A stretch of DNA of 64,000 bases from Listeria cossartiae subsp. cayugensis (lineage in GTDB: Bacteria; Bacillota; Bacilli; Lactobacillales; Listeriaceae): the NCBI RefSeq assembly GCF_014229095.1, contig NZ_JAARZC010000001.1, positions 1,333,947-1,397,946 of the forward strand, written 5' to 3'. Positions within the stretch are counted from its first letter, which is position 1, and every line of letters begins with the position of its first letter. This document shows, one piece after another, positions 35,127 through 45,222 of the stretch. The notes under the pieces were generated by a model that was not told where the DNA came from, did not search any database, and worked only from the letters and a program-made list of their open reading frames with translations. The position numbers and the translations under genes were made by a program.

Positions 35127-37547
35127 TCAATTCGCAACAATATTTACAAGCTTCCCTGGAACGACAATCACTTTACGGATTGTTTTGCCTTCTAGGTTTT
35201 CTTTCATTTTGTCGTCTTCTTGTGCGATTTTTTCTAGTTCTTCTTTTCCAAGCGATTTGGCAACGGTGATTTTACTTTTCACTTTGCCATTTACTTGAAG
35301 TACGATTTCTACTTCATCTTCTACTAGTTTGGTTTCGTCGTATGTTGGCCAAGCTACGTAGCTGATTGTTTCGGTGTGACCTAGGATTTCCCACAATTCT
35401 TCTGCAAGGTGTGGTGCGATTGGTGATAGTAATTGAACAAAACCTTCGACATATTCTTTTGGAATCGTGTCTTGTTTGTAGGCTTCATTGATGAAAATCA
35501 TTAGTTGCGAAATCCCAGTATTGAAACGCAGGTTTTCGTAATGATTCGTTACGGTTTTCACCATATGATGATACGCTTTTTCTAAATTAGCATTCGCATC
35601 AGTTGTAACTTTTTCAGCAAGTGTGCCTTCTTCAGTTACTAGCAAACGCCAAATGCGGTCTAGGAATTTACGTGCTCCTTCTAGGCCGTTTTCATTCCAA
35701 GCGATAGAAGCTTCTAGTGGGCCCATGAACATTTCGTATAAACGAAGCGTATCTGCGCCGTATTTTTCTACTACTTCATCAGGGTTAACGACATTGCCTC
35801 TTGATTTGGACATTTTTTCGTTATTTTCGCCAAGAATCATGCCTTGGTTAAATAGTTTTTGGAATGGTTCTTTGGTTGGAACTACGCCGATATCGTATAA
35901 GAATTTATGCCAGAAACGTGCGTAAAGCAAGTGAAGTACAGCATGCTCTGCCCCGCCGATATAAACGTCAACTGGAAGCCATTCAGCTAGTTTTTCTTTG
36001 TCTGCAATTGCTTCGGTGTTTTTTGGATCGATGTAACGCAAGAAATACCAGCTTGAGCCAGCCCATTGTGGCATAGTATTGGTTTCGCGACGTCCTTTAC
36101 GACCATTTTCGTCGGTTACGTTTACCCAGTCGTGCAAGTTCGCAAGTGGCGATTCGCCTGTGCCAGATGGTTTGATTTCCGTTGCTTTTGGTAGAAGTAG
36201 TGGTAGTTCTTCTTCTGGAACAAGTGTTGTTTCACCATCTTCCCAGTGGATAACTGGAATTGGTTCGCCCCAGTAACGTTGTCTGCTGAACAACCAGTCG
36301 CGCAAACGATACGTGATTTTACGGCTACCGATGCCTTCTTTTTCTAGCCAATCAATTGCAGCGGTAATCGCTTCTGCTTTAGCTAGTCCGTTCAAAAAAT
36401 CAGAGTTAATATGTGGACCGTCGCCAGTGAAAGCTTCTTTTGTTACCTCGCCGCCTTCAAGAACTGGACGAATATTCAAACCAAATTGTTGCGCGAATTC
36501 AAAGTCGCGTTCGTCATGTGCTGGTACGGCCATAATTGCGCCCGTTCCGTATTGAATCAATACATAGTCAGCAATCCAAATTGGTACTTCTTCGCCGTTG
36601 ATTGGATTAATTGCATAAGCTCCTGTGAAGACACCCGTTTTATCTTTTGCAAGGTCGGTTCTTTCTAGTTCGCTTTTTAGTTCTACTTGTTTTTTATAAG
36701 TTTCTACCGCTTCTTTTTGCTCGGGTGTAGTGATTTTTTCGATAAGTTCATGCTCTGGTGCAAAAACGGTATAAGTTGCGCCAAAAAGAGTATCTGGGCG
36801 TGTTGTGAAGACGTTAAACGTTGCATCGCTTCCTTTAATTTTAAAAGTAACTTCTGCTCCTTCAGAACGACCAATCCAGTTGCGCTGCATGTCTTTGATG
36901 TTTTCAGGCCAGTCAACTAGATCAAGGTCATCTAGCAAACGATCTGCATATGCAGTAATTTTAAGCATCCACTGGCGCATTGGTTTACGGAAAACTGGGA
37001 AGCCTCCGCGTTCACTTTTGCCGTCGATAACTTCTTCGTTAGCTAAAACAGTACCAAGTTCTGGGCACCAGTTTACAGCGATTTCGGCTTCATAAGCTAG
37101 GCCGTTTTCATATAGTTTTTCAAAAATCCACTGAGTCCATTTGTAATACTCAGGATCTGTTGTGTTGATTTCGCGGTCCCAATCGTAGGAAAAACCTAGT
37201 GATTTAATTTGGCGAGTAAAGTTCGCAATATTAAGTGCAGTGAATTCTTCTGGGTCATTGCCAGTATCAATCGCATATTGTTCAGCTGGAAGGCCAAATG
37301 CATCCCAACCAATCGGGTGAAGTACATTCTTCCCTTGCATCCGTTTCATACGAGACAAAATATCTGTTGCTGTATAACCTTCTGGATGTCCTACGTGAAG
37401 GCCAGCGCCAGATGGATACGGAAACATATCAAGTGCGTAGAAGTTTTCTTTATTTTTATCTTCAGTTGTTTTGAAAGTGTTATTTTCACTCCAATATTGT
37501 TGCCATTTCGGTTCCATTTTTTTATGATTAAATGTCACTTTACTCAT
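35127..37547 (-). CDS. leuS: Leucyl-tRNA synthetase
   Basis: This 806-aa class I synthetase has HIGH as HVGH ([13 protein letters not shown]) and KMSKS ([11 protein letters not shown]). It carries the large CP1 editing domain ([20 protein letters not shown] is absent, as expected) and a C-terminal [11 protein letters not shown] domain. I place the start at the ATG giving [17 protein letters not shown] (37547); the longer frame reads through the T-box terminator. AAGGA lies about 7 bases before the start. Expression is controlled by a Leu T-box. Confidence 0.97.
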   Translation of the reverse strand: MSKVTFNHKKMEPKWQQYWSENNTFKTTEDKNKENFYALDMFPYPSGAGLHVGHPEGYTATDILSRMKRMQGKNVLHPIGWDAFGLPAEQYAIDTGNDPEEFTALNIANFTRQIKSLGFSYDWDREINTTDPEYYKWTQWIFEKLYENGLAYEAEIAVNWCPELGTVLANEEVIDGKSERGGFPVFRKPMRQWMLKITAYADRLLDDLDLVDWPENIKDMQRNWIGRSEGAEVTFKIKGSDATFNVFTTRPDTLFGATYTVFAPEHELIEKITTPEQKEAVETYKKQVELKSELERTDLAKDKTGVFTGAYAINPINGEEVPIWIADYVLIQYGTGAIMAVPAHDERDFEFAQQFGLNIRPVLEGGEVTKEAFTGDGPHINSDFLNGLAKAEAITAAIDWLEKEGIGSRKITYRLRDWLFSRQRYWGEPIPVIHWEDGETTLVPEEELPLLLPKATEIKPSGTGESPLANLHDWVNVTDENGRKGRRETNTMPQWAGSSWYFLRYIDPKNTEAIADKEKLAEWLPVDVYIGGAEHAVLHLLYARFWHKFLYDIGVVPTKEPFQKLFNQGMILGENNEKMSKSRGNVVNPDEVVEKYGADTLRLYEMFMGPLEASIAWNENGLEGARKFLDRIWRLLVTEEGTLAEKVTTDANANLEKAYHHMVKTVTNHYENLRFNTGISQLMIFINEAYKQDTIPKEYVEGFVQLLSPIAPHLAEELWEILGHTETISYVAWPTYDETKLVEDEVEIVLQVNGKVKSKITVAKSLGKEELEKIAQEDDKMKENLEGKTIRKVIVVPGKLVNIVAN

Positions 37548-37581
37548 CCTCTTTTCCTTAAAATATCGAATTTTGGCTACA

Positions 37582-37830
37582 AAAAAATCCCTACATCCCA
37601 ACGGCTTATCGCCATGGGACGAGAGATGCTTCTCCCGCGGTACCACCCACATTAGTGTTTGACCACTCAACTTATCAATTCCTTAACGCGGAAAACGGGG
37701 ATACACCCAAGCTCCATGGTAAGTTCATCCGGATTTTGTGACTGACTTGCACCAACCGTCAGCTCTCTTCACATCAAAATATGCAGATTACTACTCCAAT
37801 TCATCGCTATTTCGCAAAATTCATTAGTTT
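37582..37830 (-). promoter_or_regulatory. Leu T-box riboswitch of leuS
   Basis: It has T-box GGGTGGTACCGCG (complement of 37636-37648), a terminator ending in T7 (37583-37620), and stem I starting GAGAGCTGACGGTTGGTG. The specifier triplet is CUU (37721-37723) in GAACUUACC, which codes for leucine and agrees with the downstream gene. Confidence 0.95.
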
Positions 37831-37831
37831 T

Positions 37832-37860
37832 ATTGTAGCTGAATTTCATTTTTTTAGCAA
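37832..37860 (-). promoter_or_regulatory. Promoter of leuS
   Basis: -35 TTGCTA (37855-37860), 17-base spacer, -10 TACAAT (37832-37837). Confidence 0.82.
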
Positions 37861-37941
37861 GCGCTCTGAAGATTTATCTAACTTTCCTAGTAAAATGTGC
37901 TAAAATGAATGGAGAATTTCATTTGAAGGAGTCTAAAACTA

Positions 37942-38907
37942 GTGAAACAAACGAATCCATTTGTATATAGTAATGATAATAAAAGATATCATACGTGGAA
38001 TTACTGCTTGCGCGAGGAATTTGGGCAAAAGACGTATAAAGTGGCACTCGATGGCGGCTTTGATTGTCCAAATCGTGACGGCACGGTCGCACACGGTGGT
38101 TGTACTTTTTGTAGTGCGGCTGGTTCTGGAGATTTTGCCGGAAACCGCGCGCTTGATTTAAAGGTGCAGTTCCAACAAGTTCGCGATAAAATGCAAACGA
38201 AATGGAAAGATGGAAAATGTATCGCGTATTTCCAAGCTTTCACGAATACGCATGCCCCGGTTGCCGAGTTACGTGAGAAATTCGAAACTGTTTTGAATGA
38301 ACCAGGTGTGGTTGGGCTTTCGATTGCAACAAGACCAGACTGTTTGCCAGATGATGTGGTGGAATATTTGGCTGAATTAAATGAACGTACTTATTTGTGG
38401 TTGGAACTTGGATTGCAATCTGCTCATGATGAAACCGGGCGCTTAATTAACCGGGCGCATGACTATGAGTGTTATGTAGAAGGTGTGCGCAAACTACAAA
38501 AGCACAATATCCGGATTTGCACCCACATTATCAACGGTCTTCCAAAAGAAACACCGGAAATGATGATGGAAACAACCCGGAAAGTAGTTGAAAGTGGCGT
38601 TGACGGTATTAAAATCCATTTGCTTCATTTATTAAAAGGAACGCCCATGGTAGAAGATTATAAAAAAGGTGATTTAGAATTTTTAACGCGCGATGGTTAT
38701 GTGAACTTAGTGGCTGATCAACTCGAAATCTTACCGCCAGAAATGGTTATTCACCGGATTACAGGTGATGGTGGCGTGGATGATTTGATTGGACCCGTAT
38801 GGAGTTTGAATAAATTTGAAGTTCTGAATGCGATTGACGCGGAGTTGGTACGCAGAGATAGCTGGCAAGGGAAACTGTATCAACCTGTGGAAGTGAATGC
38901 AAAATGA
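37942..38907 (+). CDS. mnmL: Radical SAM protein of the YtqA/MnmL family
   Basis: This 321-aa protein has the TIGR01212 pattern with cluster cysteines in DCPNRDGTVAHGGCTFC, then AYFQAFTNTHAP, SIATRPDCL, WLELGLQS and HLLHLLKGTPM. In Gram-positive bacteria lacking MnmC this family is proposed to act with MnmM to finish mnm5(s2)U at the tRNA wobble position. It starts with GTG (37942) with AAGGAG 10 bases upstream and overlaps mnmM by ATGA (38904-38907). Confidence 0.9.
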   Translation: MKQTNPFVYSNDNKRYHTWNYCLREEFGQKTYKVALDGGFDCPNRDGTVAHGGCTFCSAAGSGDFAGNRALDLKVQFQQVRDKMQTKWKDGKCIAYFQAFTNTHAPVAELREKFETVLNEPGVVGLSIATRPDCLPDDVVEYLAELNERTYLWLELGLQSAHDETGRLINRAHDYECYVEGVRKLQKHNIRICTHIINGLPKETPEMMMETTRKVVESGVDGIKIHLLHLLKGTPMVEDYKKGDLEFLTRDGYVNLVADQLEILPPEMVIHRITGDGGVDDLIGPVWSLNKFEVLNAIDAELVRRDSWQGKLYQPVEVNAK

Positions 38908-39479
38908 ATTTGCGCGGCATTCTCCCCTTCGCTCATGACACCCTTCGAAAAGTAGTTCGTTCTGGTGATTACGTGATTGATGCGACTTGTGGTAACGGGC
39001 ATGATACGCTTCTACTAGCAGAACTAGTCGGCATTAACGGACATGTGCTTGGATTTGATATTCAACAAGTGGCAATTGATGCGACGAAAGAGCGGCTGGA
39101 AAACGCAGCTGCCAGTTCGCAAGTAGAACTCGTATGTGCTAGCCACGCACGCCTCCCGGAATATACATCCAAACCAGTTCGTGCCGCTATTTTCAATCTT
39201 GGTTATTTACCTGGTGGCGACAAAGAAATTACGACTACTGTTGATTCTACGCTAGAAAGCATTGGCCATTTAATGGAACTGCTTGAAGTTGGTGGCGTCA
39301 TTATTCTCGTAATTTATCACGGCCATCCTGCTGGAAAACTAGAAAAAGATGCCGTCGTGACTTTTTGCGAAGCTATCCCACAACAAGATTTCCATGTATT
39401 ATCTTACAACTTTATTAATCAAAAAAATGATGCGCCATTTGTGATTATCATCGAAAAAAGAAAACCTAGACAAAGCTAG
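38904..39479 (+). CDS. mnmM: SAM-dependent methyltransferase of the YtqB/MnmM family
   Basis: This 191-aa Rossmann methyltransferase has motif I VIDATCGNGHDTLLLA, followed by VLGFDIQQ and AIFNLGYLPGGDK. That set is typical of YtqB, which methylates nm5U to mnm5U in tRNA. Translational coupling with mnmL supports a common pathway. The operon ends at the terminator downstream, shared with asnB. Confidence 0.9.
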   Translation: MNLRGILPFAHDTLRKVVRSGDYVIDATCGNGHDTLLLAELVGINGHVLGFDIQQVAIDATKERLENAAASSQVELVCASHARLPEYTSKPVRAAIFNLGYLPGGDKEITTTVDSTLESIGHLMELLEVGGVIILVIYHGHPAGKLEKDAVVTFCEAIPQQDFHVLSYNFINQKNDAPFVIIIEKRKPRQS

Positions 39480-39500
39480 TAATTAGCCAGTCTAGGTTTT
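39461..39500. terminator. Bidirectional terminator between mnmM and asnB
   Basis: AAAACCTAGAC pairs with GTCTAGGTTTT; T-rich tail on the plus side and A-rich on the minus side. Confidence 0.85.
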
Positions 39501-39504
39501 CTTT

Positions 39505-41370
39505 TTATTTTCCGAAGTCGTATTTGTCTGCTACGTATACATCGTACCAAATCATGAAAATAACAACTGTCCAGATTTTACGACTGTAGTCAAATTTACC
39601 GGCACAGTGGTCATCTAGTAAATCTAGAACGTATTGTTTGTTAATTAAATGATCGGTTGGTGATTCTTTAATAATGTTTTTAACCCAAGCATTCATTTCG
39701 TCTTTTAGCCAGTGACGAATGGGTACTGGGAATCCTAGTTTACGGCGATTAAGTACGTGTTCTGGTACAAATGTTGCTGCCGCTTTACGTAAGATATATT
39801 TAGTAGTTCCGTTAGTTGTTTTCATTGTATCTGGAATATTTCTTGCCACGTTGTAGACTTCTTTATCAAGGAAAGGTACACGGACTTCCAGTGAATTAGC
39901 CATCGTCATGCGGTCAGCTTTGAGAAGAATATCTCCACGAAGCCACGTATGGATATCAATGTACTGCATTCTTTCTACAGGATGATAATTCGTTGTTTCC
40001 GCATAAAATGGATCTGTAATATTCGTATAATCATGCCCAGCTTGATATTTTGGAAGCAAAATTTGTTTTTCTTTTTCCGTGAACATTTTCGCGTTTCCGA
40101 TATAACGTTCTTCCATCGGCGTTGTTCCACGTTCTAAGAAGCTTTTACCACGCATTCCTTCTGGCATAACACGCGCTACGTTATTTAACAAGGATTTAAA
40201 TACGCCTGGCATTTTGTTAAACATCGCAAGTGAATTTGGTTCATTATAAATGTTATAGCCACCGAAAAGTTCATCTGCACCCTCACCAGATAATGCTACG
40301 GTTACTTGTTTACGTGCTTCTCTTGATAAGAAATAAAGCGGAATAGCAGCTGGGTCAGCAAGCGGATCATCCATATGCCAAACAATTTTTGGTAATTCTT
40401 TCATATATTCTTCTGGTGAGATGACATAACTAATGTTTTCTACACCAAGTTTATCTGCTGTTTCTTTGGCTACATCGATTTCACTGAAACCATCGCGTTC
40501 AAAACCAACTGAGAATGTTTTGATTGCTGGATGGTATTCTTTGGCAATTGCTGCAATAATCGATGAATCAATACCGCCAGATAGGAATGAACCAACTGGT
40601 ACGTCAGAACGCATGTGCATTTTAACCGAATCATACATTACGTCACGAACTTCTTTGATCCATGCGTCTTCTGATTTAGTTACTGGTGCAAAAGATGCTT
40701 TCCAATAAGTTGTAATTTCCATTGGTTGACCAATTTTTTTCGTGAATTGATGTCCTGGTTCTAAACGTTTTACATTTTTAGTTAAGGAATCTGGTTCTGG
40801 AACAAATTGGTACGTCATATAATTTTGTAATGATACTTCGTCTAATTCTTTTTCTTTTAACGCATGTAAAATGGATTTCTTTTCAGAACCCATGAACAGT
40901 TTGCCGTCTTCTTCTGCATAGAAAAATGGTTTAATTCCGAATGGGTCGCGTGCGCCGTAAACAAGTTCTTCTTGTTTATCCCAAATAACAAAACCAAACA
41001 TCCCGCGAAGGCGTTCTGCTGTTTTTTCTTTGTATTTCGCATAAGTAGCGATAATTACTTCGGTATCACTCTCGGTTTCAAATGTCATTCCTTCAGCAAC
41101 TAATTGCTCGCGGAGTTCCACATAGTTATACACTTCTCCATTAAAAATAATCCAGTAACGTTCATTTTCATACGTTAAGGGTTGATGACCGTTTTCTACA
41201 TCAATAATACTTAAACGGCGGAAACCAAACTGCACGTGATCATCTGTGAAGTATCCTTCATCATCTGGCCCACGGTGCGTAATCATACTATTCATTTGTC
41301 TAAAGGTTTCTTTATCTGCGCCAGTAATTTCTGTAATGCGGTCATGTACGCATCCTACAAATCCACACAT
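39505..41370 (-). CDS. asnB: Glutamine-dependent asparagine synthetase family amidotransferase
   Basis: This 621-aa protein has Cys2 (MCGFVG) as glutaminase nucleophile, RRLSIID, NGEVYNY, the PP-loop SGGIDSS around residue 260 and ALSGEGADELFGGYN. The layout is that of AsnB. In L. monocytogenes AsnB has been reported to amidate meso-diaminopimelate in peptidoglycan rather than, or besides, making asparagine; which applies here cannot be read from sequence. It is monocistronic. Confidence 0.94.
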   Translation of the reverse strand: MCGFVGCVHDRITEITGADKETFRQMNSMITHRGPDDEGYFTDDHVQFGFRRLSIIDVENGHQPLTYENERYWIIFNGEVYNYVELREQLVAEGMTFETESDTEVIIATYAKYKEKTAERLRGMFGFVIWDKQEELVYGARDPFGIKPFFYAEEDGKLFMGSEKKSILHALKEKELDEVSLQNYMTYQFVPEPDSLTKNVKRLEPGHQFTKKIGQPMEITTYWKASFAPVTKSEDAWIKEVRDVMYDSVKMHMRSDVPVGSFLSGGIDSSIIAAIAKEYHPAIKTFSVGFERDGFSEIDVAKETADKLGVENISYVISPEEYMKELPKIVWHMDDPLADPAAIPLYFLSREARKQVTVALSGEGADELFGGYNIYNEPNSLAMFNKMPGVFKSLLNNVARVMPEGMRGKSFLERGTTPMEERYIGNAKMFTEKEKQILLPKYQAGHDYTNITDPFYAETTNYHPVERMQYIDIHTWLRGDILLKADRMTMANSLEVRVPFLDKEVYNVARNIPDTMKTTNGTTKYILRKAAATFVPEHVLNRRKLGFPVPIRHWLKDEMNAWVKNIIKESPTDHLINKQYVLDLLDDHCAGKFDYSRKIWTVVIFMIWYDVYVADKYDFGK

Positions 41371-41462
41371 GGTAACATTTCTCCTCTATATAGATAATCA
41401 TTTTATCTTTTTTTCACAACGTCTATCATATCATAACTAGACTCGCTTTGCACTGTTTAGGA

Positions 41463-41502
41463 AAGAAAAAAACCGAACATTTCTGAGAGGAAATGCTCGG
41501 TT
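41463..41502 (-). terminator. Terminator of metK
   Basis: Minus-strand AACCGAGCATTTC pairs with GAAATGTTCGGTT (one G-U pair) and continues into T7. Confidence 0.9.
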
Positions 41503-41506
41503 AGGA

Positions 41507-42712
41507 TTATTTTACAATTAATTTTTTCAACGCTTCTGCTTTATCGGTTCTTTCCCAAGGTAAATCAAGATCGCTACGGCCAAAATGACCAAAAGCAGCT
41601 GTTTGACGATAAATTGGGCGGCGCAAGTCTAGCATATGGATAATGCCAGCTGGACGTAAATCAAATAACGCATTTACGCCATCGATTAATTCTTGTTCGG
41701 AATAATCGCTTGTTCCGTATGTGTCAATCGAAATCGAAACCGGACGCGCAACACCGATAGCATAGGCTACTTGTACTTCTACTTTTTTAGCAAGTCCTGC
41801 AGCTACGATATTTTTCGCAACATATCTTGCAGCATAAGCACCAGAACGGTCTACTTTGGTTGGATCTTTGCCGGAGAATGCTCCCCCGCCATGACGTGCA
41901 TATCCGCCATATGTGTCAACGATGATTTTTCGGCCAGTTAAGCCAGCATCTCCAAGTGGTCCCCCAATAACAAAGCGGCCAGTTGGGTTGATAAAGTATT
42001 TCGTGTCTTCATCTAAGAAAGAAGCATCAATCACTTCCGGGAAAAGATGTGTGTGCAAGTCTTGTGCGATTTGCTCTTGCGTAATGTCTGGATGATGCTG
42101 CGTAGAAACAACAATTGTATCAATCCGAACTGGTTGATTAAATTCATCATATTCGACCGTTACTTGTGTTTTCGCATCGGGACGCAAGTAATCTAATTTA
42201 TTTGTTTTACGTAATTCAGTTAACTTACGTGCTAAACCGTGCGCTAAAAAGATTGGTAATGGCATTAATTCTTCTGTTTCGTCTGTTGCAAAACCGAACA
42301 TCAAGCCTTGATCTCCCGCTCCGATTGCTTCAATAGCAGCGTCAATTTCGCTACCACTTCTTGATTCTAATGCTTCGTCCACCCCTTGCGCAATATCTGG
42401 TGACTGTTCATCAATTGCCGTTAAAACAGCACATGTTTCTGCATCAAAACCATATTTTGCACGGGTATAGCCGATTTCTTTAATAGTATCACGAACGATT
42501 TTAGGGATGTCTACATAAACAGACGTCGTAATCTCTCCCGCTACTAATACTAAACCAGTCGTCACCGTGGTTTCACAAGCCACACGCGCGTCCGGATCTT
42601 TTGAAATAATTGCATCTAAAATTGCATCAGATATTTGATCTGCAATTTTATCTGGATGTCCATCAGAAACCGATTCTGATGTAAATAGATGACGGTTTTT
42701 AGCCAATTTCAT
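41507..42712 (-). CDS. metK: S-adenosylmethionine synthase
   Basis: This 401-aa enzyme makes SAM from methionine and ATP. Motifs visible are [31 protein letters not shown], and the P-loop-like [16 protein letters not shown]; the C-terminal FGHFGR is present. Length is normal. It lies alone, downstream of a SAM-I riboswitch, so it is repressed when SAM is plentiful. Confidence 0.98.
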   Translation of the reverse strand: MKLAKNRHLFTSESVSDGHPDKIADQISDAILDAIISKDPDARVACETTVTTGLVLVAGEITTSVYVDIPKIVRDTIKEIGYTRAKYGFDAETCAVLTAIDEQSPDIAQGVDEALESRSGSEIDAAIEAIGAGDQGLMFGFATDETEELMPLPIFLAHGLARKLTELRKTNKLDYLRPDAKTQVTVEYDEFNQPVRIDTIVVSTQHHPDITQEQIAQDLHTHLFPEVIDASFLDEDTKYFINPTGRFVIGGPLGDAGLTGRKIIVDTYGGYARHGGGAFSGKDPTKVDRSGAYAARYVAKNIVAAGLAKKVEVQVAYAIGVARPVSISIDTYGTSDYSEQELIDGVNALFDLRPAGIIHMLDLRRPIYRQTAAFGHFGRSDLDLPWERTDKAEALKKLIVK

Positions 42713-42748
42713 TTTCCTCCTTTAGTTCTCTCCAAATACGTCTCATAT

Positions 42749-42926
42749 AAAAAGCCTCTCCCTATTTTGCACAAAATGCGCACGAATAGAGAAAGGCTAT
42801 AATTATACCTTTGCTCTCATCGTTCAGAAGATAATCCTCCTGCAACAGATTAGCACCTTTCACATATATGTGTAGGTTGCTGGGCTTCAAAGGGTCAGTC
42901 CCTCTACCGCTCTGGATGAAAGATAA
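42749..42926 (-). promoter_or_regulatory. SAM-I (S-box) riboswitch of metK
   Basis: The aptamer core on the minus strand shows GGTAGAGGGACTGACCC, GAAGCCCAGCAACC and AGGTGCTAATC, then the terminator AGCCTTTCTCTATT...AATAGGGAGAGGCT with T5 (42749-42798). These are the diagnostic S-box boxes. Binding of SAM favours termination. Confidence 0.96.
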
Positions 42927-42942
42927 ATTTTAATTCTAAGAT

Positions 42943-42971
42943 AGAATACCATAAACTGAGGCCAGATGCAA
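42943..42971 (-). promoter_or_regulatory. Promoter of metK
   Basis: -35 TTGCAT (42966-42971), 17-base spacer, -10 TATTCT (42943-42948). Confidence 0.8.
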
Positions 42972-43047
42972 TAATAATTCGGTTTTGAATTCATTTCCAC
43001 CCCTTAAAAATGGCGTTTGATTATTTTTCACTTATCATTATTTCCAA

Positions 43048-43060
43048 CCTGTGGTATGAT
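43048..43060 (+). promoter_or_regulatory. Extended -10 promoter of the 100-aa membrane protein gene
   Basis: TGTGGTATGAT contains TGnTATGAT (-10 at 43055-43060); no good -35 is seen. Confidence 0.6.
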
Positions 43061-43106
43061 AGATGGATAAAAAAGATGTTTTACTTAACTAAAGGAGATT
43101 GTATCT

Positions 43107-43409
43107 ATGAGTTTAATTCCGCTATCCTTGATTATTTTTCTTGGGTTTTTAGCAGTTGTATGTTTATTTGATTTTGTGTTTCGTTTATATTGGTTTAAAT
43201 ATTTCCTAGCAACAATGGGATTAATTGCAAGTGGTGTGGTATTTTTCATCAGCTTTTACGGCGGTGGGATGTCCCAAACAGAAATAGCAATTGCCATTTT
43301 TATCGGCTCATTTGGTGAATATGTTGTATCACTAATTATTAGCCTAGTTCGCTTTATTTCCAAAAAATCAAAAAAACCTAAACAAAAGAAAAAAGCTAAA
43401 ACAGCCTAA
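43107..43409 (+). CDS. Membrane protein of unknown function
   Basis: This 100-aa protein has three hydrophobic stretches (about 5-24, 30-50 and 58-83) and a highly basic tail (KKSKKPKQKKKAKT), which probably stays in the cytoplasm. RBS AAAGGAG is about 12 bases before the ATG. In L. monocytogenes the LPXTG adhesin gene lapB is expected next to its counterpart, but here a terminator and the LDH-like gene follow directly. The family is not recognised. Confidence 0.78.
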   Translation: MSLIPLSLIIFLGFLAVVCLFDFVFRLYWFKYFLATMGLIASGVVFFISFYGGGMSQTEIAIAIFIGSFGEYVVSLIISLVRFISKKSKKPKQKKKAKTA

Positions 43410-43443
43410 AAAGCTAGCGACATTCACGTCGCTAGCTTTTTTT
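43408..43443. terminator. Bidirectional terminator
   Basis: AAAAGCTAGCGAC pairs perfectly with GTCGCTAGCTTTT; it sits between the 100-aa protein gene and the converging LDH-like gene. Confidence 0.9.
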
Positions 43444-43454
43444 ATGCCAATTTA

Positions 43455-44366
43455 TCATTTAATTAAATGAAAAGCTTTTTTAATAATTTCAGCTGATGCA
43501 GCAAAACTAGCCTCTTCATCTACAGTTAGTTTCGGTTCTAAAATAGCTATCACACCATTTGCACCAATAAGCGCTGGTTGACCAATATAAGTCTTTGTTT
43601 TTTCGTCATACACAGCCAGCGGAAAAACTTGTTTCGCATCCGTCAAAACTGCATCCACAATTCCCGCCGCGGCTGTCGCTATCCCAAAACTCGTCCAGCC
43701 TTTTCCAGTTAAAATATTCCAGCCACCACCGCGAACAGCATCTTTTAAAGTTGGTAAATCAAGTGGTGTTGTTGTTTTGTAATCCGCGATACTAACGCCA
43801 CCAATTTTCACTGTTGACCAAGCAACAAATTGCGATTCGCCGTGCTCGCCAAGGACGTATCCCTCGACACTCTTTGGATTAATATGTAACGCTTCCCCAA
43901 CAACCCGTCTCATTCGCGCTGTATCAAGTGATGTTCCCGTCCCAAACACCCGCGAACGATCAAAGCCCGAAACTTTCTGAATAAGCATCGTAATCACGTC
44001 ACATGGATTCGTAATATTCACAAAAACACCCTTAAAACCCGTCGCTACAATCTTCGGTACAATCTCTGCCACAGATTTGCTTGTTTCAACAAGCTCTTCC
44101 ATTCGATCTTCCCGAAGTAGCGTTTCTGGACCAACCGCCATCACAATCACATCTGCATCCGCCAGCGCGTCCCAATCATTCGATGTGATAGTTGTATAAG
44201 AACGCGTCATTGAAGCCATATCTCGTAGTTCTAGCGCTTCACTTTCCGCCTTTGTTTCTACTTTATCTATTAAAACAATTTCATCACAAATCCCTTGAGT
44301 AACAAGGGAAAAAGCCACGTCGCTTCCAACATGACCTGTACCAATTATTCCTACTTTGCGTTTCAC
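43455..44366 (-). CDS. L-lactate/L-2-hydroxyacid dehydrogenase family protein
   Basis: This 303-aa NAD-dependent enzyme has GTGHVGSDVAF (Rossmann), NITNPCDV, GTSLDTARMRR and the catalytic His in GEHGESQF. The substrate-specificity loop (VGPETLLREDRME) differs from the GAPQKPGETR pattern of true LDH, so a bulkier 2-hydroxy acid such as 2-hydroxyisocaproate is possible. It is an additional LDH-like gene, away from any main ldh. It probably shares a transcript with the DUF2584 gene upstream. Confidence 0.88.
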   Translation of the reverse strand: MKRKVGIIGTGHVGSDVAFSLVTQGICDEIVLIDKVETKAESEALELRDMASMTRSYTTITSNDWDALADADVIVMAVGPETLLREDRMEELVETSKSVAEIVPKIVATGFKGVFVNITNPCDVITMLIQKVSGFDRSRVFGTGTSLDTARMRRVVGEALHINPKSVEGYVLGEHGESQFVAWSTVKIGGVSIADYKTTTPLDLPTLKDAVRGGGWNILTGKGWTSFGIATAAAGIVDAVLTDAKQVFPLAVYDEKTKTYIGQPALIGANGVIAILEPKLTVDEEASFAASAEIIKKAFHLIK

Positions 44367-44382
44367 AAAATCCCCTCCAAAA

Positions 44383-44625
44383 TTAATTACTTGAATTTAA
44401 TGCGATTAATTCATATTTAATGATGGTTTTATTATTTTCCCATACCAATTTACGTGGAATTGCTTCTCCAAGTGTTTCGCCTTCTTTTGTTTTGCGAACC
44501 GCGATTGGCACATCAATTGGATAAATTCGATATCCTACTTTTTCAAGTTCAAAGAAATTATCAGAAATTCGTTTTTCATTTCCTTTTGTTACGATCATTG
44601 TGTTTACCTCTAGTGGCATACCCAA
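44383..44625 (-). CDS. DUF2584 family protein (YtmB-like)
   Basis: This 80-aa protein (MGMPLEVNTMIVTKG..., TTG start) closely follows the pattern of B. subtilis YtmB: IVTKGNEKRI, GYRIYPIDVPIAVRKT and a NNKTIIKYELIALNS tail. I choose the TTG at 44625 because GGAGGTG sits 6-7 bases upstream; the ATG at 44640 would overlap that site. Function is unknown. It stands 16 bases before the LDH-like gene. Confidence 0.85.
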   Translation of the reverse strand: MGMPLEVNTMIVTKGNEKRISDNFFELEKVGYRIYPIDVPIAVRKTKEGETLGEAIPRKLVWENNKTIIKYELIALNSSN

Positions 44626-44675
44626 TTTTCCCACCTCCATTTTCTATTATCATAGCAGAGTTTACCCCTGTTTGA

Positions 44676-45149
44676 CTAGTTTTTATCGCCTAAAATCCGC
44701 TCGGCTTGTTTCACAATTTGAACCATGCCAGCATCACGCATAAAAAAACTGAACGCCGGTTGTAAAATAAATTGGCTCAGTTCCCCACGCAAAACGACAG
44801 GTCCTTTTGTTTCTAAGTAATCAGCCTGTTTTTCGATGGTTGTAATCTTAGCCGCATAAACCCGTTTCGTGAACGTCCGCTCCTTGGATTCAACCAAATA
44901 ATCAGCTACAAAATAAAAAGCATCACTCATTGCTCCCGTTTCTTCCATTAACTCTCGCTCCGCTGCCGCCAAATTAGTTTCCCCTGGTTCCCCTTTACCT
45001 CCAGGAAATTCTAGTCCACGAATTTTGTGTTCCGTAAAAAGCCAGCCATCTTCCGTTTTAGGAATAATCAGCACATCATCCGAATTTATTTCCTGTGCTT
45101 CAAAATAAATCGTCACTTTATTTCCAAGTGTATCTTTATAAATAAACAA
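44676..45149 (-). CDS. ytkD: Nudix hydrolase, YtkD family
   Basis: This 157-aa protein has the full Nudix box GGKGEPGETNLAAAERELMEETGA (GX5EX7REUXEEXGU) around residues 50-73. Similar YtkD proteins hydrolyse (oxidised) nucleoside triphosphates. Upstream of its start lies the divergent yidD gene; downstream is the DUF2584 gene on the same strand. Confidence 0.9.
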   Translation of the reverse strand: MFIYKDTLGNKVTIYFEAQEINSDDVLIIPKTEDGWLFTEHKIRGLEFPGGKGEPGETNLAAAERELMEETGAMSDAFYFVADYLVESKERTFTKRVYAAKITTIEKQADYLETKGPVVLRGELSQFILQPAFSFFMRDAGMVQIVKQAERILGDKN

Positions 45150-45222
45150 AAACTCACTTCCTTTTCTTTTTTCAAAAATATGGTAAGCTGTATGTAAGCT
45201 GAAATTTAGAGGATGAATAATA

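Noticed and set aside
42949..43106. Search for a surface protein remnant (lapB) near metK
   Set aside because: No LPXTG, leucine-rich or surface-repeat coding remnant is visible between 42713 and 43455.
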